Of a DNA stretch of 64,000 bases, positions 39,793 through 51,000 are shown piece after piece. The translations under genes and the position numbers were made by a program. Under the pieces are notes generated by a model that was given only the letters and a program-made list of their open reading frames with translations, searched no databases and was not told the DNA's origin. The DNA lies in assembly GCA_004154925.1 (NCBI GenBank), contig QJNS01000190.1, positions 92,660 to 156,659 of the forward strand. Reading direction: 5' to 3'. Numbering within the stretch: position 1 is the first letter of the stretch; every line of letters starts with the position of its first letter. Origin of the DNA: Monosporascus cannonballus. Lineage: Eukaryota > Ascomycota > Sordariomycetes > Xylariales.

Positions 39793-40635
39793 GATAAACC
39801 TCCTGTTCAGCCCCATATCTCCACGAAAAGACGAACGACCGGGGGGGGGATTATATTATTTGTGTACCCTAGGGATAAGAGCTACGCCCATAAAATATCC
39901 TCGAGATGCCACGGTTCTATTTTATTTATCACAATAATAGCGGACTTCGAATATATACGATTAATTATATTAAGCAGGCGTAAGAAATATCCGCGAAATG
40001 TAAAGGGAACGAGACGAATAAGGCGGCTAAGGGAAAAAAAGCTTGGAACATTATGCCGCTAGCGAAAAAGGATTTCCAACAAGTTAACCGACCGCCAATG
40101 CGACAGGGTTGGAAACTTCCGTCGTAATGTTCCTGCATTAATTACCAATTGCATATTGAACAAACCATTTCCAGACTAATTTTTGTTGGTTACAGCCTTG
40201 TAGGGCCCAGATTCCAGTTCGCAAGTTATCCCCAACTCCTGGATACTTTAATCGAGCTACCGACCATAAAGGGAAGTTTCCCGATGCAATTTAGCATATA
40301 CGTCGCGTGCAGCGCCGGTTTATTTCTCCGAAATTATTTAAAAAATAATACAGGATCGCGAGGAAGACGGTAGCCAGTAATTTCCGAGATTCCCGGCCAT
40401 CAAGCCCGGTTTAGACCCGTATAAACGGTTGAAGTTTAGGTATATTGTATTATTAATGGATGATGATTTTTCTTGCTGCAAAAAATAGGGCAAACGAGGG
40501 GCTTGGAGCTATATGAAAAGTTTCCGGAATGCGATGATTTAAAGAAATAAGCATATATAAAGTATGCTATAGTCCTTCTTTGATGTCTTTCGTAGCAATA
40601 TTGTAGTTGCAAAACATCCAAGGTATTAAGAAATT
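39793..40635. promoter_or_regulatory. Shared upstream region of the divergent chitinase-like and LysM genes
   Basis: The 843 bp separate the two start codons and should hold both promoters. It is AT-rich in places and contains a CCGGGGGGGGGA run near 39840. I cannot point to specific binding sites. Subgroup-C chitinase genes are known to lie next to LysM effector genes in some fungi, which is what this arrangement shows. Confidence 0.55.
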
Positions 40636-41044
40636 ATGGTAAAGTTATTGTTACCCTATTTCTCGCTGCTTGCTGGTAACAATGTCGACGTCGCTCATGC
40701 GGTGGTAGCTCCTATTCGTCGAGATGGCTCTATACCGGCGTTGCCGGCCGATCCTAATACTACCAAGTATTATACCTGGTGGATTGACTTGGACACAGCC
40801 ATGCCTTGCTTTACTTTCTTGACAGACAACTTTATCACCCTGGCAGACTTTCGAAGATGGAACCCGTTTATTACAGAGGACTGCAGGAACCTGGAAGTTG
40901 GGCATTCGTACTGCGTCGAGGCTATGTCCGAGCCGCCTCCTGCAACCATAACAACCTCAACATCGTTGCCAACCTCCACCACAACTACGATAACAGTAGG
41001 GTTTGCACTACCCACCCACCCACGCTAAAATTTTCACCCACGAG

Positions 41045-41098
41045 TACCCACGCACCCCTGCTAACCACCCGTGGGTGGTTAGCAGGGGTGCGTGGGTA
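41045..41098. repeat. Perfect 26-bp-arm inverted repeat (hairpin) near the left hAT end
   Basis: Arms at 41045-41070 and 41073-41098, with a 2-nt GT spacer, are exact reverse complements (left arm begins TACCCACGCACCCC). It lies in the subterminal ACCCACGG-rich zone and may serve transposase binding. Confidence 0.95.
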
Positions 41099-41312
41099 AA
41101 ATGAAATTACCCACGGACTAACCACCCGTAGGTACCCAAAATACAAAATGGTTAACCACCCGTGGGTACCTATTTATAACCAAGTATTTATTAGATTAAT
41201 ATTATTAAATTAAACTTTATAAAGATGAAAACCTTATATAATATGAGACTGTGATTTATTAAGTACTTTTTTAAGTACTGATACCTAAGCCAAGAACGCC
41301 TAACGTAATGCC

Positions 41313-41371
41313 GTACTAATCCGAGTACTAATCACCCCGTATGCAAAGCCGTATTAATCCGAGTACTAATC
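41313..41371. repeat. 12-bp-period GTACTAATC repeat cluster, left end of hAT
   Basis: Units begin at 41313, 41325, 41351 (GTATTAATC) and 41363; spacing within each pair is 12 bp. The mirror cluster at the other end of the element is at 56068-56103 in the opposite orientation. Other clusters with the same period are at 41812-41832, 42293-42337, 45128-45184, 46659-46682, 47318-47341, 55198-55221 and 55629-55652. Confidence 0.9.
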
Positions 41372-41462
41372 CTTTATTTGTTCCTTTCTCTGTTCCTTTG
41401 TCTGTTCCTGCGGCGGATTAGATATGTCTGAATCGCTGGAATTTTTTAAGATAGGTACGTTT

Positions 41463-42370
41463 TTATATTCTTTTTCCGGGAATCGATTTATTTCTTGCTT
41501 CTGTTGGCGAGCCTGCTGGCGGCGGACTGCCCTTTTTTTTTTGCTGAGCAAGATATAGCATGTCTTGTTGTGCTCGGGCTTTTTCCAACCGTTCTTGATA
41601 TGTTCGGTTTCGGGCTTTTTGTTGTTTGGTTTTTCGGGCTTGACGTTTTTCCGCAGTTTCATGTATTGCCTGGGCGGAAATGCCGTATCCCGGCAAACCT
41701 ATAGGACCCACAGACGCCATCATGCCCGTCACATGGTAGACTAGCTTTATATCTTTAACCATTAACGTGACGCGTTTGCTATGGATATAATACAAGTTGG
41801 CGGCTATAAACGATTAGTACGTGGATTAGTACGCATATTGCTAACGTGGACATACCAGTGAAAAGGGTAGTAAAAGCAGCTTCGCTTGCTTTTTGTAAAG
41901 CTTTTATAGCTGACCGCTGGAATCGCAAATTTATTCCGCCAGGTAAACCTTGAGTGATTTCGCGTATAAGACGTTGAAATGGGGCCTTAGGTATTATAAG
42001 ACTGGTATCTTTCTGATACCTGCGGATTTTTCGAAGTGCAACGGCTTAAGCGAAAAAAGAACAAAATTAGTTAAAAAAAAAAGAGGAAGGAAAAAGAAAA
42101 CTAATAAGGCCTGATGTACTTACTACCGGGCTTCCATCGTTTGGGCTTTTTGATCTTGCCGGTTGTCTCCGTAGGGGTTTTTTTTGGCTTTCGGTTTAGC
42201 TGTGCCCTTGCTTTTAGCCGTACCTTTGCCTTGGGGTGGGTATTTGCCTCCGACGCCTTTAGCCTGCGATTGTACGTGCTGATTTGAATTAAGATTAGTA
42301 TATTGATTAATACGTAAATTAATACGTTAATTAGTACAAGTATTAACTTATTAGTTTTTATGCGGGCCAT
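41463..42370 (-). CDS. Histone H3 variant, CENP-A-like loop 1, intact four-exon gene carried by the hAT
   Basis: Exons on the minus strand: 42370-42348, 42278-42124, 42044-41856 and 41803-41463, giving 235 codons. Introns are 69, 79 and 52 bp; the last two have GTAAGT/AAG and GTATGT/TAG ends, while the first (GTTAAT...CAG) is less certain. The start M-A-R-I-K-T resembles H3 M-A-R-T-K. A Lys-rich tail leads to G-K-I-K-K-P-K-R-W-K-P-G-T, then V-A-L-R-K-I-R-R-Y-Q (residues 61-70), K-A-P-F-Q-R-L-I-R-E-I, L-R-F-Q-R-S-A-I-K-A-L-Q and I-H-S-K-R-V-T-L-M-V-K-D-I, covering alphaN to alpha3 of the histone fold. Loop 1 (E-I-T-Q-G-L-P-G-G-I-N-L-R-F-Q) is two residues longer than in canonical H3, as in CENP-A. 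After the fold comes an unusual Gln/Lys-rich tail of about 87 residues. No RIP stops are present. Whether it enters nucleosomes is inference. Confidence 0.9.
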
Positions 42371-43050
42371 AACCAAAAAATTACTTGTCGTATGCAGAAA
42401 ATAATATTAAAATCGAAATTAATTAATTGAAATTAATCGGAAGGTGCAATTATACCAAAATGCAATTGCGCAAAAAATTTGCAGTATATTATATATGGAA
42501 TAGGCAAAACGAAAAAAAATTATTACGATATCTTAGGTAACTTATTTTTGAGTTTACTTTTTAGAAAATATTGTTGATGCGAAATTTCATATACGTATAT
42601 AACAAAAAATATATAATAAAAAATATTTGAATTAAAAAATTTTTAAAAGTGAAAGATAAATAAAAATAAAGTATTTAATAATATATAAATTAATTAATAA
42701 TACGCTTATTTTTTGTTGGTATAAGTTTCCGAACTGGTTATGATAATTTTTTAAAATTATAAGCCTTTTTTTTCGTATCTTTGCCGATCCAGTTATAACG
42801 TTTTCAGTTTTTGTTTGCCTTTTGGCATTTAAGTTAGTTAAGGGTGGCGATAATTCAGATTCCTGCCGTACGGTAATCTTATCGTAAATTTGTTGCCTTA
42901 GTAAGAAATTAATTGTATTCGGAGCTGTTCCGTTATCGACTTAAGGTATAGCAGTTTGAAAAACGGGTTAGGAATTGTTAATTTCGCCGGTAATGAAAAT
43001 AGGATAGATAACGCTTAAACCCCATTTTTTCGAAAATTTCGTATAAAAGG
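42371..43050. other. AT-rich spacer between H3-A and the transposase
   Basis: Very AT-rich to about 42720 with no recognisable frame. 42720-43050 contains degraded minus-strand sequence that may be the transposase 3' end or untranslated region. No independent gene is recognised. Confidence 0.4.
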
Positions 43051-46050
43051 CCTTTTCGATTTTTTTTTACCGACGTTTTATAATTCGGGTAAGTTCGTTA
43101 TTTTCGGTATAGTTGTACTAAATATTAGGTAACGGATTTTTTAACTTATTTCGCAGATGGGATATAATAAAAAGGTTAATTTGGAATATAAAATGCGTTA
43201 ATTCGGAACGGTTATACGAATAAATTAACCTAGCTTAGTTTTACGTTTGTTCCATTAATATGGCAACGGCCTGCATATAAAAATAATTACGGGCGAATAC
43301 GGCCAGCTCAGGGAAAAATATTTTTATATTATGCCAAAATATAAAAACATTTTAGTTAAAGGGTAAATTTAGATATTAATTAATGTATTAATTTCCGTAT
43401 CGAGAATTTATATAACTTACGTATTTCCAGGTAATAATTAACAATTTATTCCTAAGGCCGACCGTTATAAGAAATTAATAGGTTCGAAAAGATGCGTTAT
43501 TAAAAATTAATAAGGGTATTATTGGGAATAAAATAAAAATAAAATGGTACGAAAAAATAAATACCTTTTAAAGGATTTTAACGTTATCGGTTATAATTTC
43601 CGATAAATTTCGATTAATACGTTATTTGCAGGATAATTTTGTTATGTTATTTTCATATTTTTCGTAATAAGATTTATAAATACTTTTAAAATAACGAATT
43701 ACTTTATTGTAAGAAAACTTATTTATAAATAATTAATCCAAAAATATCTTTTACCTATCGAAATAAAATTCTGTTTTCGAATCTAATAAAAAATACAAAA
43801 ATATTGCGAAAATAAAATGGTACTTATTATTTTTAAAAATTTTGTTAATATAACGTTAATAAAATTTAAAATAATTTTAAACGGTTTAAAGCAATCTTTT
43901 AAAATAAAGTTACAATATACTAACAGAAATTCGATTTTGTATATGAATTTTGCATTTGCGAAAATGCTTTTTTATGGTTTTAAACCTTATAAGAACATAA
44001 TTATAATTCGTTTTTTTCAAAGCGTCAAAAAGGGTTATTAATAAAAAGACGGCTTGTAAATATCGATCAAATAATTAATAATATTTTAGATAGTTTTCGA
44101 AATTTTAAAACTAATTATTTTTTCGCGATATATGTAATTCTCGATTATAAGTCTTAATCGACGAACTCGAACAAATATGTATATTACGGAATTCCAATAA
44201 ATCCTTACGTTTTAAATAACTTATAATGGTTTTTCGATATTTAAAATACCTTTTTTTAAAAGCAGTTTATATGCGCGTAAACCGCTGCTAACGTTTAATA
44301 TTAAAATTAAAATATATTACGAATTATTTAATTTAAATTAGCTAAAAAATTAATACTAAAATTAATATAATATTATTAACGGGATAATAAAGGTTAACGT
44401 ACCTTTATTACGATACGATCGGCCGTATCGAACTTAATTTGTTTAATTTTGATTATTTTTTTTCGTTTTTTTCCATTTTTAGGCCCGTTTAATCTTTTAT
44501 TTTTACGTTATCTGTAATTTTTAACCCTTTAAAAAGCCGTTTGTAAATATTTTGCAAGGAATATAAGAAATAATAAAAATAATTTGCCCTATTTATTTAT
44601 ATTTATTTTTATTTATTTTTTCTTATATATTTCCTAAAATGCTTTATGCCGAAATTCGTTTCGTTATCCGCTATAATAACTTAAACTTTTATATGGAATC
44701 CGTACTTTTTTAACGCCTCGTATAATACTTAAGTATTTAATTTTCCTTTTTTATTTTCGCATAATTAAATATTAATCAAAATATATTTAAATATCCAGTT
44801 TTTGTCGATAAAATAAATATATATATCTTGGAAAAACCATACTAGGCCAAGGGAAATCCAAACGTTAGTAATTACCGAAACGTAAAATTCGGGAGGGATA
44901 TTTTTTAATTTTAACCGTACTGTTTTTTCCGCGTATTTTTCGCATTTGTCCTTAAATGTACGAAATTTCGGAAAACTATAAATAAAGTATATATGCCGGA
45001 CTTAATTAATAAAATGCGGATTTTCGACAAAATAAAAAAATAGGTATAAACTGGCCCATATTTTAACCATAAAACAATTATTTTCGGATAAAATTTCGAT
45101 AACGTAAAGCAGATATTATTAAATAATAATTAATACAATAATTAATATAATAATTAATACGATAATTAATATAATAATTAACGTATATTAAAAAATTCTA
45201 TTTATCATAAAATTTGTAATAATATACCTTTCCTTATATTAAGCTAATCTTTTTTTTTACATAATTTATTATTTATATAATGTTTTAATAAAATAATACC
45301 ATAATTATTTTTATTCGATTTCGGATATATCCGGGTTTTATAATAAAATTCACAGATTACTATTAACTAACCTATTACTAAAATTACGCCATAAAACTAA
45401 CTCTGCCAATATTAAAACCTTTAATTAAAAACGAAAATTTTTTGAAAAAATATCTCGTTTATATTATAATCGAAAGTAACTTTTTTTTAAAATTACTGCC
45501 GCCGCATAAATTACGCCTTAAACATTTCGGCGTTTTCCGATTTATAAATATAATATATTAAAACGTTAAATCGTAAAAATGGTTCGAATATTTTTTATAC
45601 ATTATCTCGGGACCATAAGCTAAGCCCTAATTAAATTAAGGATTTAACTTCTTTAACGTATTTATTACTTAATTCGTTATCGCCCGATTTGTCAAAATCT
45701 TTTTCGCCTTTATAACTGGATTCGTTCCCTAATTCCTGGTTATTTCTTTTTTCGCAGTCCGTCTCGTCGAACACGTAATTATCTCCTAATTCGTCCCCTT
45801 CCTTAACATTAGGTTACTTCCCAAATTCAGGTTCTCCTTTATTTTTACTTTCGCTTTTATCCTTATCGTATAAGGTATCACTTAATTCTCGCAATTAACT
45901 TTCCATTTCGATAACATCTTTAATAAGGCCTAACCTATAAATTTTTTCGTCGGTTATAACCTAATTAAAAAGATTAATAAAAAACGGTAATATATTATAA
46001 TATCAAATTCGAATAATGCTTTAATTATATTACAAATTATATTATTAAAC
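43050..46050 (-). pseudogene. hAT transposase, RIP-degraded
   Basis: Minus strand, limits approximate. An acidic N-terminal region lies at 45900-45640, followed by F-E-P-F-L-R-F-N-V-L-I-Y-Y near 45560. The catalytic RNase H-like core shows V-I-T-N-V-W-I-S-L-G (about 44895-44865), Y-F-I-D-K-N-W-I-F-K (about 44810-44780) and V-I-I-A-D-N-E-T-N-F-G (about 44680-44650), matching the hAT D-x-W-T-S, H-F-I-D-x-x-W and T-D-N-A-x-N-N blocks. The C-terminal dimerisation block is F-P-E-L-A-V-F-A-R-N-Y-F at about 43318-43280. Gln and Trp codons are changed to stops throughout, so the element is no longer autonomous. Confidence 0.85.
45128..45184. repeat. 12-bp-period AATTAATAC repeat cluster inside hAT
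   Basis: Five units begin at 45128, 45140, 45152, 45164 and 45176. They are RIP-altered versions of GATTAGTACnnn. Confidence 0.9.
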
Positions 46051-46499
46051 GTAACTATATACGATCGGCATTTTGAAAACGGAAAATTAATACATTAAAA
46101 ATACAAAATTAATACGGGCGGAAACTTAAAAATAAAATTAAAACAAAATATATACGTTAAATATTATAAGCGGATTATTTATTATCCGAATTATTTATTT
46201 AACGCTTATTTCATTACACATTTTCTGGATAAATTTTAAAAATTTATTATATTTTTTTTCCAACTTTTTTAAACCTTATATAACCGGAATACCTTACTTA
46301 ATAAATGAAATTATACCTTTATTACGTCGCGTATTAGGTAATATTATAAAGGAAACCTTAATTAAACGTAGTAATATACGGTTTAATTATTTTACAAATT
46401 TATCCCATATTTTTATTATTATTATTATTATTATAACTATTAGCAATAATAATCCTACTCCTAAAAACGAAACTTTTATCCCGGGAATTCGAATAACAA

Positions 46500-47002
46500 A
46501 AACAACTAAATCATCCCGATAACAACCGCCGACTACTTTTACTAAGCAAAAGCAAATCCCGAAACTAAGTATTTGCGGTCGCCAGATACAAAAAAAAAAA
46601 ACTAAAACACAAATTCGATATCATTATTTTAAACCAGAAAGTAAATTACAGATTCCAAAATTAATACGTTAATTAATACGATTCTAATTTTAAAAAGCTA
46701 TGGCGTTACGCAAAATTAAGCGGTTTCAGAAATCGTACACCCCGTTAATTTTACAATATCTCTTTAAGCTTATAATTCGGAAAATCCTATTCAATACGCA
46801 ACCGAGGAACGATTTTAAGATTTAGCGATCCGCGCTAAAGGTATTACAAGAAGCGGCGGAAAACATATTAATTACGTTATTTACTAACAATAACTTATGT
46901 ACAATTTATACGAAAAAAATTATTATTCACTTAAAGGATTTCCGTTTAATTAAACAGATTTGTAAGCAAATAAATTTAGGCCTTTTTTTTAATATTGCAT
47001 AA
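46500..47002 (+). pseudogene. Second histone H3-like gene (H3-B) of the hAT, with one premature stop
   Basis: Plus strand. A Lys/Thr/Gln-rich tail ends R-Y-H-Y-F-K-P-E at 46640, where an intron (46641-46697, GTAAAT...AAG) splits a Thr codon A|CT. The second exon (46698-47002) reads M-A-L-R-K-I-K-R-F-Q-K-S, then L-F-K-L-I-I-R-K-I, R-S-A-L-K-V-L-Q-E-A-A-E-N, L-F-T-N-N-N-L-C-T-I and H-L-K-D-F-R-L-I-K-Q-I, covering the H3 fold. Loop 1 is again two residues longer than canonical H3. One TAG sits where H3 has the Gln of L-R-F-Q. Intron position and phase are identical to intron 2 of H3-A, so the two are paralogues. The 5' end is not resolved. Confidence 0.82.
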
Positions 47003-47626
47003 TAAGGATTTAGTATTTTTTTAAAAAAAAGTTTACCCGAAATTTAGCCGGGGTTTTTTTAATAGGTTAATTATATATATACTTATTTAATTTCTTCTCG
47101 ATTTATCCACCTAATATTAAATTTTTACTTTGGTATATCTTTATCAAATAATAAGATATTTACTTTTTTTTTATATCTTTAATCGTATTAATAATGCGAT
47201 ATTAATTTTAATACTTATAATTAATTTAGGGTAAAAGATATATTAAATAAAAAATTGCTTTTTTACGCCGCAATTGCCGATTAAAAGTATAAATATACCT
47301 TATTCCTAATATAATACGTATTAATTTCCGTACTAATCGATATTTTGTTATATTTAACATAATTTCGATTTCCAAAGAAAACGGTAATAAACTTTCTTAT
47401 AAACGTCGTAAACCCGACAATGCGCTTTCAAGTAATAAGAATACTGTAAAAGCGCAAAAACGTAACAAAAAACTTTTTCGCGAAAATCCTAACAAAAAGG
47501 CCGTAAAAAATGCCTAGCAAATATTGCGAACCAAAATCCGCCGCAATAAAGCGGCTTGGGATAAAAAACATCCCGAACCGAATCCTATTATCCAAAATAA
47601 AGCCTACCGAAATATTGTTGATACCG

Positions 47627-48000
47627 TGTTACGACCCGACAAGCTCCGGTTTCAAGAAACGGTCAGGCAGGAGCACACGGGCCACCTCCCGGGTCACGTG
47701 ACGATAATCACTGCCAAGCCAGTGATCATCAGTGATCAAAGGTGATCCCAAGTGATCGTGATCACCACCAACGGCGTAATTACGAATAATTATGCCAAGA
47801 AGAAAAAAAATATATACGTTTATTAAATTCATAATTTAGATAACTTCAGCTTGCAATATAATATCGTTACCCAAGATACCTTTGGCATTACGAAACGTAA
47901 TATGTTACTATATTTATTATTTAGATTCTTATGATATTTCTGTTAATATAAATTCGTTAACTTAAGGTTTAATAATTAGTTAAATTATTTAGCCGTTATA
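47627..48000 (+). repeat. 5' LTR of Gypsy E
   Basis: The first 140 bp are clean and hold GTGATC repeats (about 47720-47765). The last 190 bp are RIP-mutated and match the LTRs of F and C. Confidence 0.93.
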
Positions 48001-51000
48001 CGTTATAAATTTTATTTATTAATACCGTTAAACTTTAAGCAATATTTAATATTGTTAAAATATTAATTAGTACATAGGAAACCTTTATTTAGCAGCTTTA
48101 GGTTCGAATTCGGAAATTAAAAAAAAATTCGACAACTTAGGGCTACATTATTTGTCTAATTTTTTTCGCCCGCATAAAGCTAAAAAAAATTAGAACTTTA
48201 CGATAGGAAAAGTAACCCTTAAACCTTTTTGATTTAGGTACAAATTTATTTTCGTTTCTTAAATCTTAATAATTTAGCGGATATGGTCCTAATAATAGGA
48301 ATATACTTAATAGGAAATACGATTAATTAATTTAAACTTATTATAAGAAATTTTTGGAAAATAAGAAAAATAAATAAGGAGGACTTTATTAATAAGATCT
48401 TTTTAACTTATACCAATTTCGAAAACAAAATACGCGATAATTTCGGCAATCCGGATAAAAACGATTAATAACTTAATAATTTTTATAATTCCAACAAAAA
48501 AAAACTTACGTCCAAATACGCCGTAACCTTCAAAAGTTTTGCCGTTAAGACGGAATAAAGAAATAACGAAATTAACGCCTTTATTAACATATTTTATAAA
48601 AAGTTAAAAAATAATATAAAAAATAAAATTATTCGGATCGAATAATTAAATTGCCTTGAACCGGAATATTATAAAGGTAATTAAAATTAATAATTAATAA
48701 TTTAAAAAACGACAGGAAAAAAAAAGATAATATATTTTATATTCAGGATATAATAAGTTTAACGAAGGGAAAAAACGAAACGCATTTTTTATTTTTTATA
48801 GAACGGCATTAGGATTTATGGAATTCGGCGTTACCTACAGATAAGATTGGAGCCAAATTAAATGCTTTAATAATGGTAAAATGGATATAAGGTTTACAAA
48901 TATAAAAAGCTCAAAAAACTACGGTAAAATAACTAAACCTTTATACTAAAGAAATAAGTTAAAAATAATTAAGGAAACGATAATAAAGCCATTAACATAA
49001 TTTAAGCCAAATATATAACAAGTTTACGACAAAAGATTTAACAAGGATTATTACGATAAAAAATTTAACGAAGGATGCAAAAAACTAAAAAAACTGGCTT
49101 AATAAATATCGCAAACATAATAAAAAACGTTATAAAGATAATTACGCAAATATTAGAATTAAACAAAAGAAATCTGTCTCAAAACCCTTAATCGATATAG
49201 CAAAATATATGCCATATATTATCGACGACAAGAATACCCCCATTACAAAAAATGGAAATAATATATCCATATACGAATTACCCGTATATATTACGAAAAA
49301 TTCGATTTTCCAAATTATACCGGGTATAATAAAAATAACGAGCAATAATATTAATAATTTCGAATTATAACCCCAGGAAATATTTAATAATTGGCCGAAA
49401 TAAAACGTTAACTTAAAAAAAATAATACCTGTAAGAAAACCCTTTATGTTATTATAAATAATAAAATTACCAAACGGAAAAAAAGTTAATCTAATAAACG
49501 GTTAAAAAGTATTATTAAAAAGTAATTACGGACCTTTATTTTTAATTGGTATTTATTATAAATCCTTAAAAAAAGCTTTTAAGGAAAAAATACGTTAATT
49601 TATAAAAGATTTTTAAAACGATAATTAAAATAACATATAATAAAATATAATCGTAAATATAAGAAAATAATTTACTTAATAAAAAAAAGAATTATAGCAA
49701 AACTAGGAATTATTAATACGGCTCGAAGGAATAATTTACCGGTAATAACGACAGATATAGTAACTTAACGTATTAAACGAAAAAATATAAATAAGGTTCG
49801 ATAAATTCGAATAAAAATTAAAAAAAAGGTTATTTATAAAAAAGCTGCAAAATAACGAAACCTAAAGGAATTAAAGAGAATTCCTAAAAAAGGCTTTAAA
49901 CGCGACGATAAAAAATATTAACAACCTTATTCCTTTGGATATACGAATCGGAACATATTGGTATACCGTAATAGTAAATTACGAAGCTCTGGGCGGAAAT
50001 TATATTATACCAAATAAGGTTAATAAGTTTAAACTATTATAGAAATATAAATTAAAACCTGATATAACGACAAATGCCGAAAATTAGGAATTTGTTTACG
50101 ATAACAGAAAAATTATACGCAAAATTAATTACTTCGAGATTTTTATTAAAGAATAATACCAAACGGTTAATTTCGATATCTTTTTATTCGGGAATTACGA
50201 TATAATTTTAGGATTATTATGGATACGTTAATACGGAATTTTGATTAACGGCAAAATTAACTAAATAAGGTTTATTTTATATTTTATTAATTAATAAAAA
50301 AAATTAAAATTTTAATATTTAATCGATAATAATAACAAATATAGTTATAAAAATACAATAAATACTTTATTACTTAAAAAAATAAAATATAAAAAAAAGA
50401 ACATTAAAGAAAAATATAACGTATCGTTATTATTATTAAAGCGAAATTGAAATAATTGAATAACGATTTAAAATAAGAAAAATAACAGCCTAAAATTTAA
50501 AAAATGTAATTAATATATTATTATAATATTATAAATACGAATAGTTTTTTAGGAAAAAATTCGATACGAAATTATTAAAATATAATAAATAAAATTATAA
50601 AATAATTTTTAAAAAAGGATTTTCGACAAAGTTTTACCTTATTTATAATTTTAACGGAAATAAGTTACGTACTTTCAAAAAATACCTGGAAAATCGGTTA
50701 TAAAAAGGATAAATTCCATTTTCGAAATTACTAGCAAAATATCTAATATTTTTCGTCTTTAAAAAAACCGGAAAATTACAACTTATGGTTAATTATCGAC
50801 AATTAAATAATGTTATTATTAAAAATCAAATATTATTATTCTTAATTACGGAAATAAAAAACCGATTTTATAAAACCAAATAATTTATAATATTCGATTT
50901 TAAAAATGGATATAACCTTATTAAAATTAAAAAGAATACAAATAAAAAAATATTTATTAAAACGAAATATAAATTATTTAAATATTTGGTTATATTAATA

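Noticed and set aside
40997..41007. Telomere-like sequence TAGGGTTTG at the hAT ends
   Set aside because: Only a single inverted pair exists and it is exactly bounded by the 8-bp duplication, so it is the terminal repeat of the transposon.
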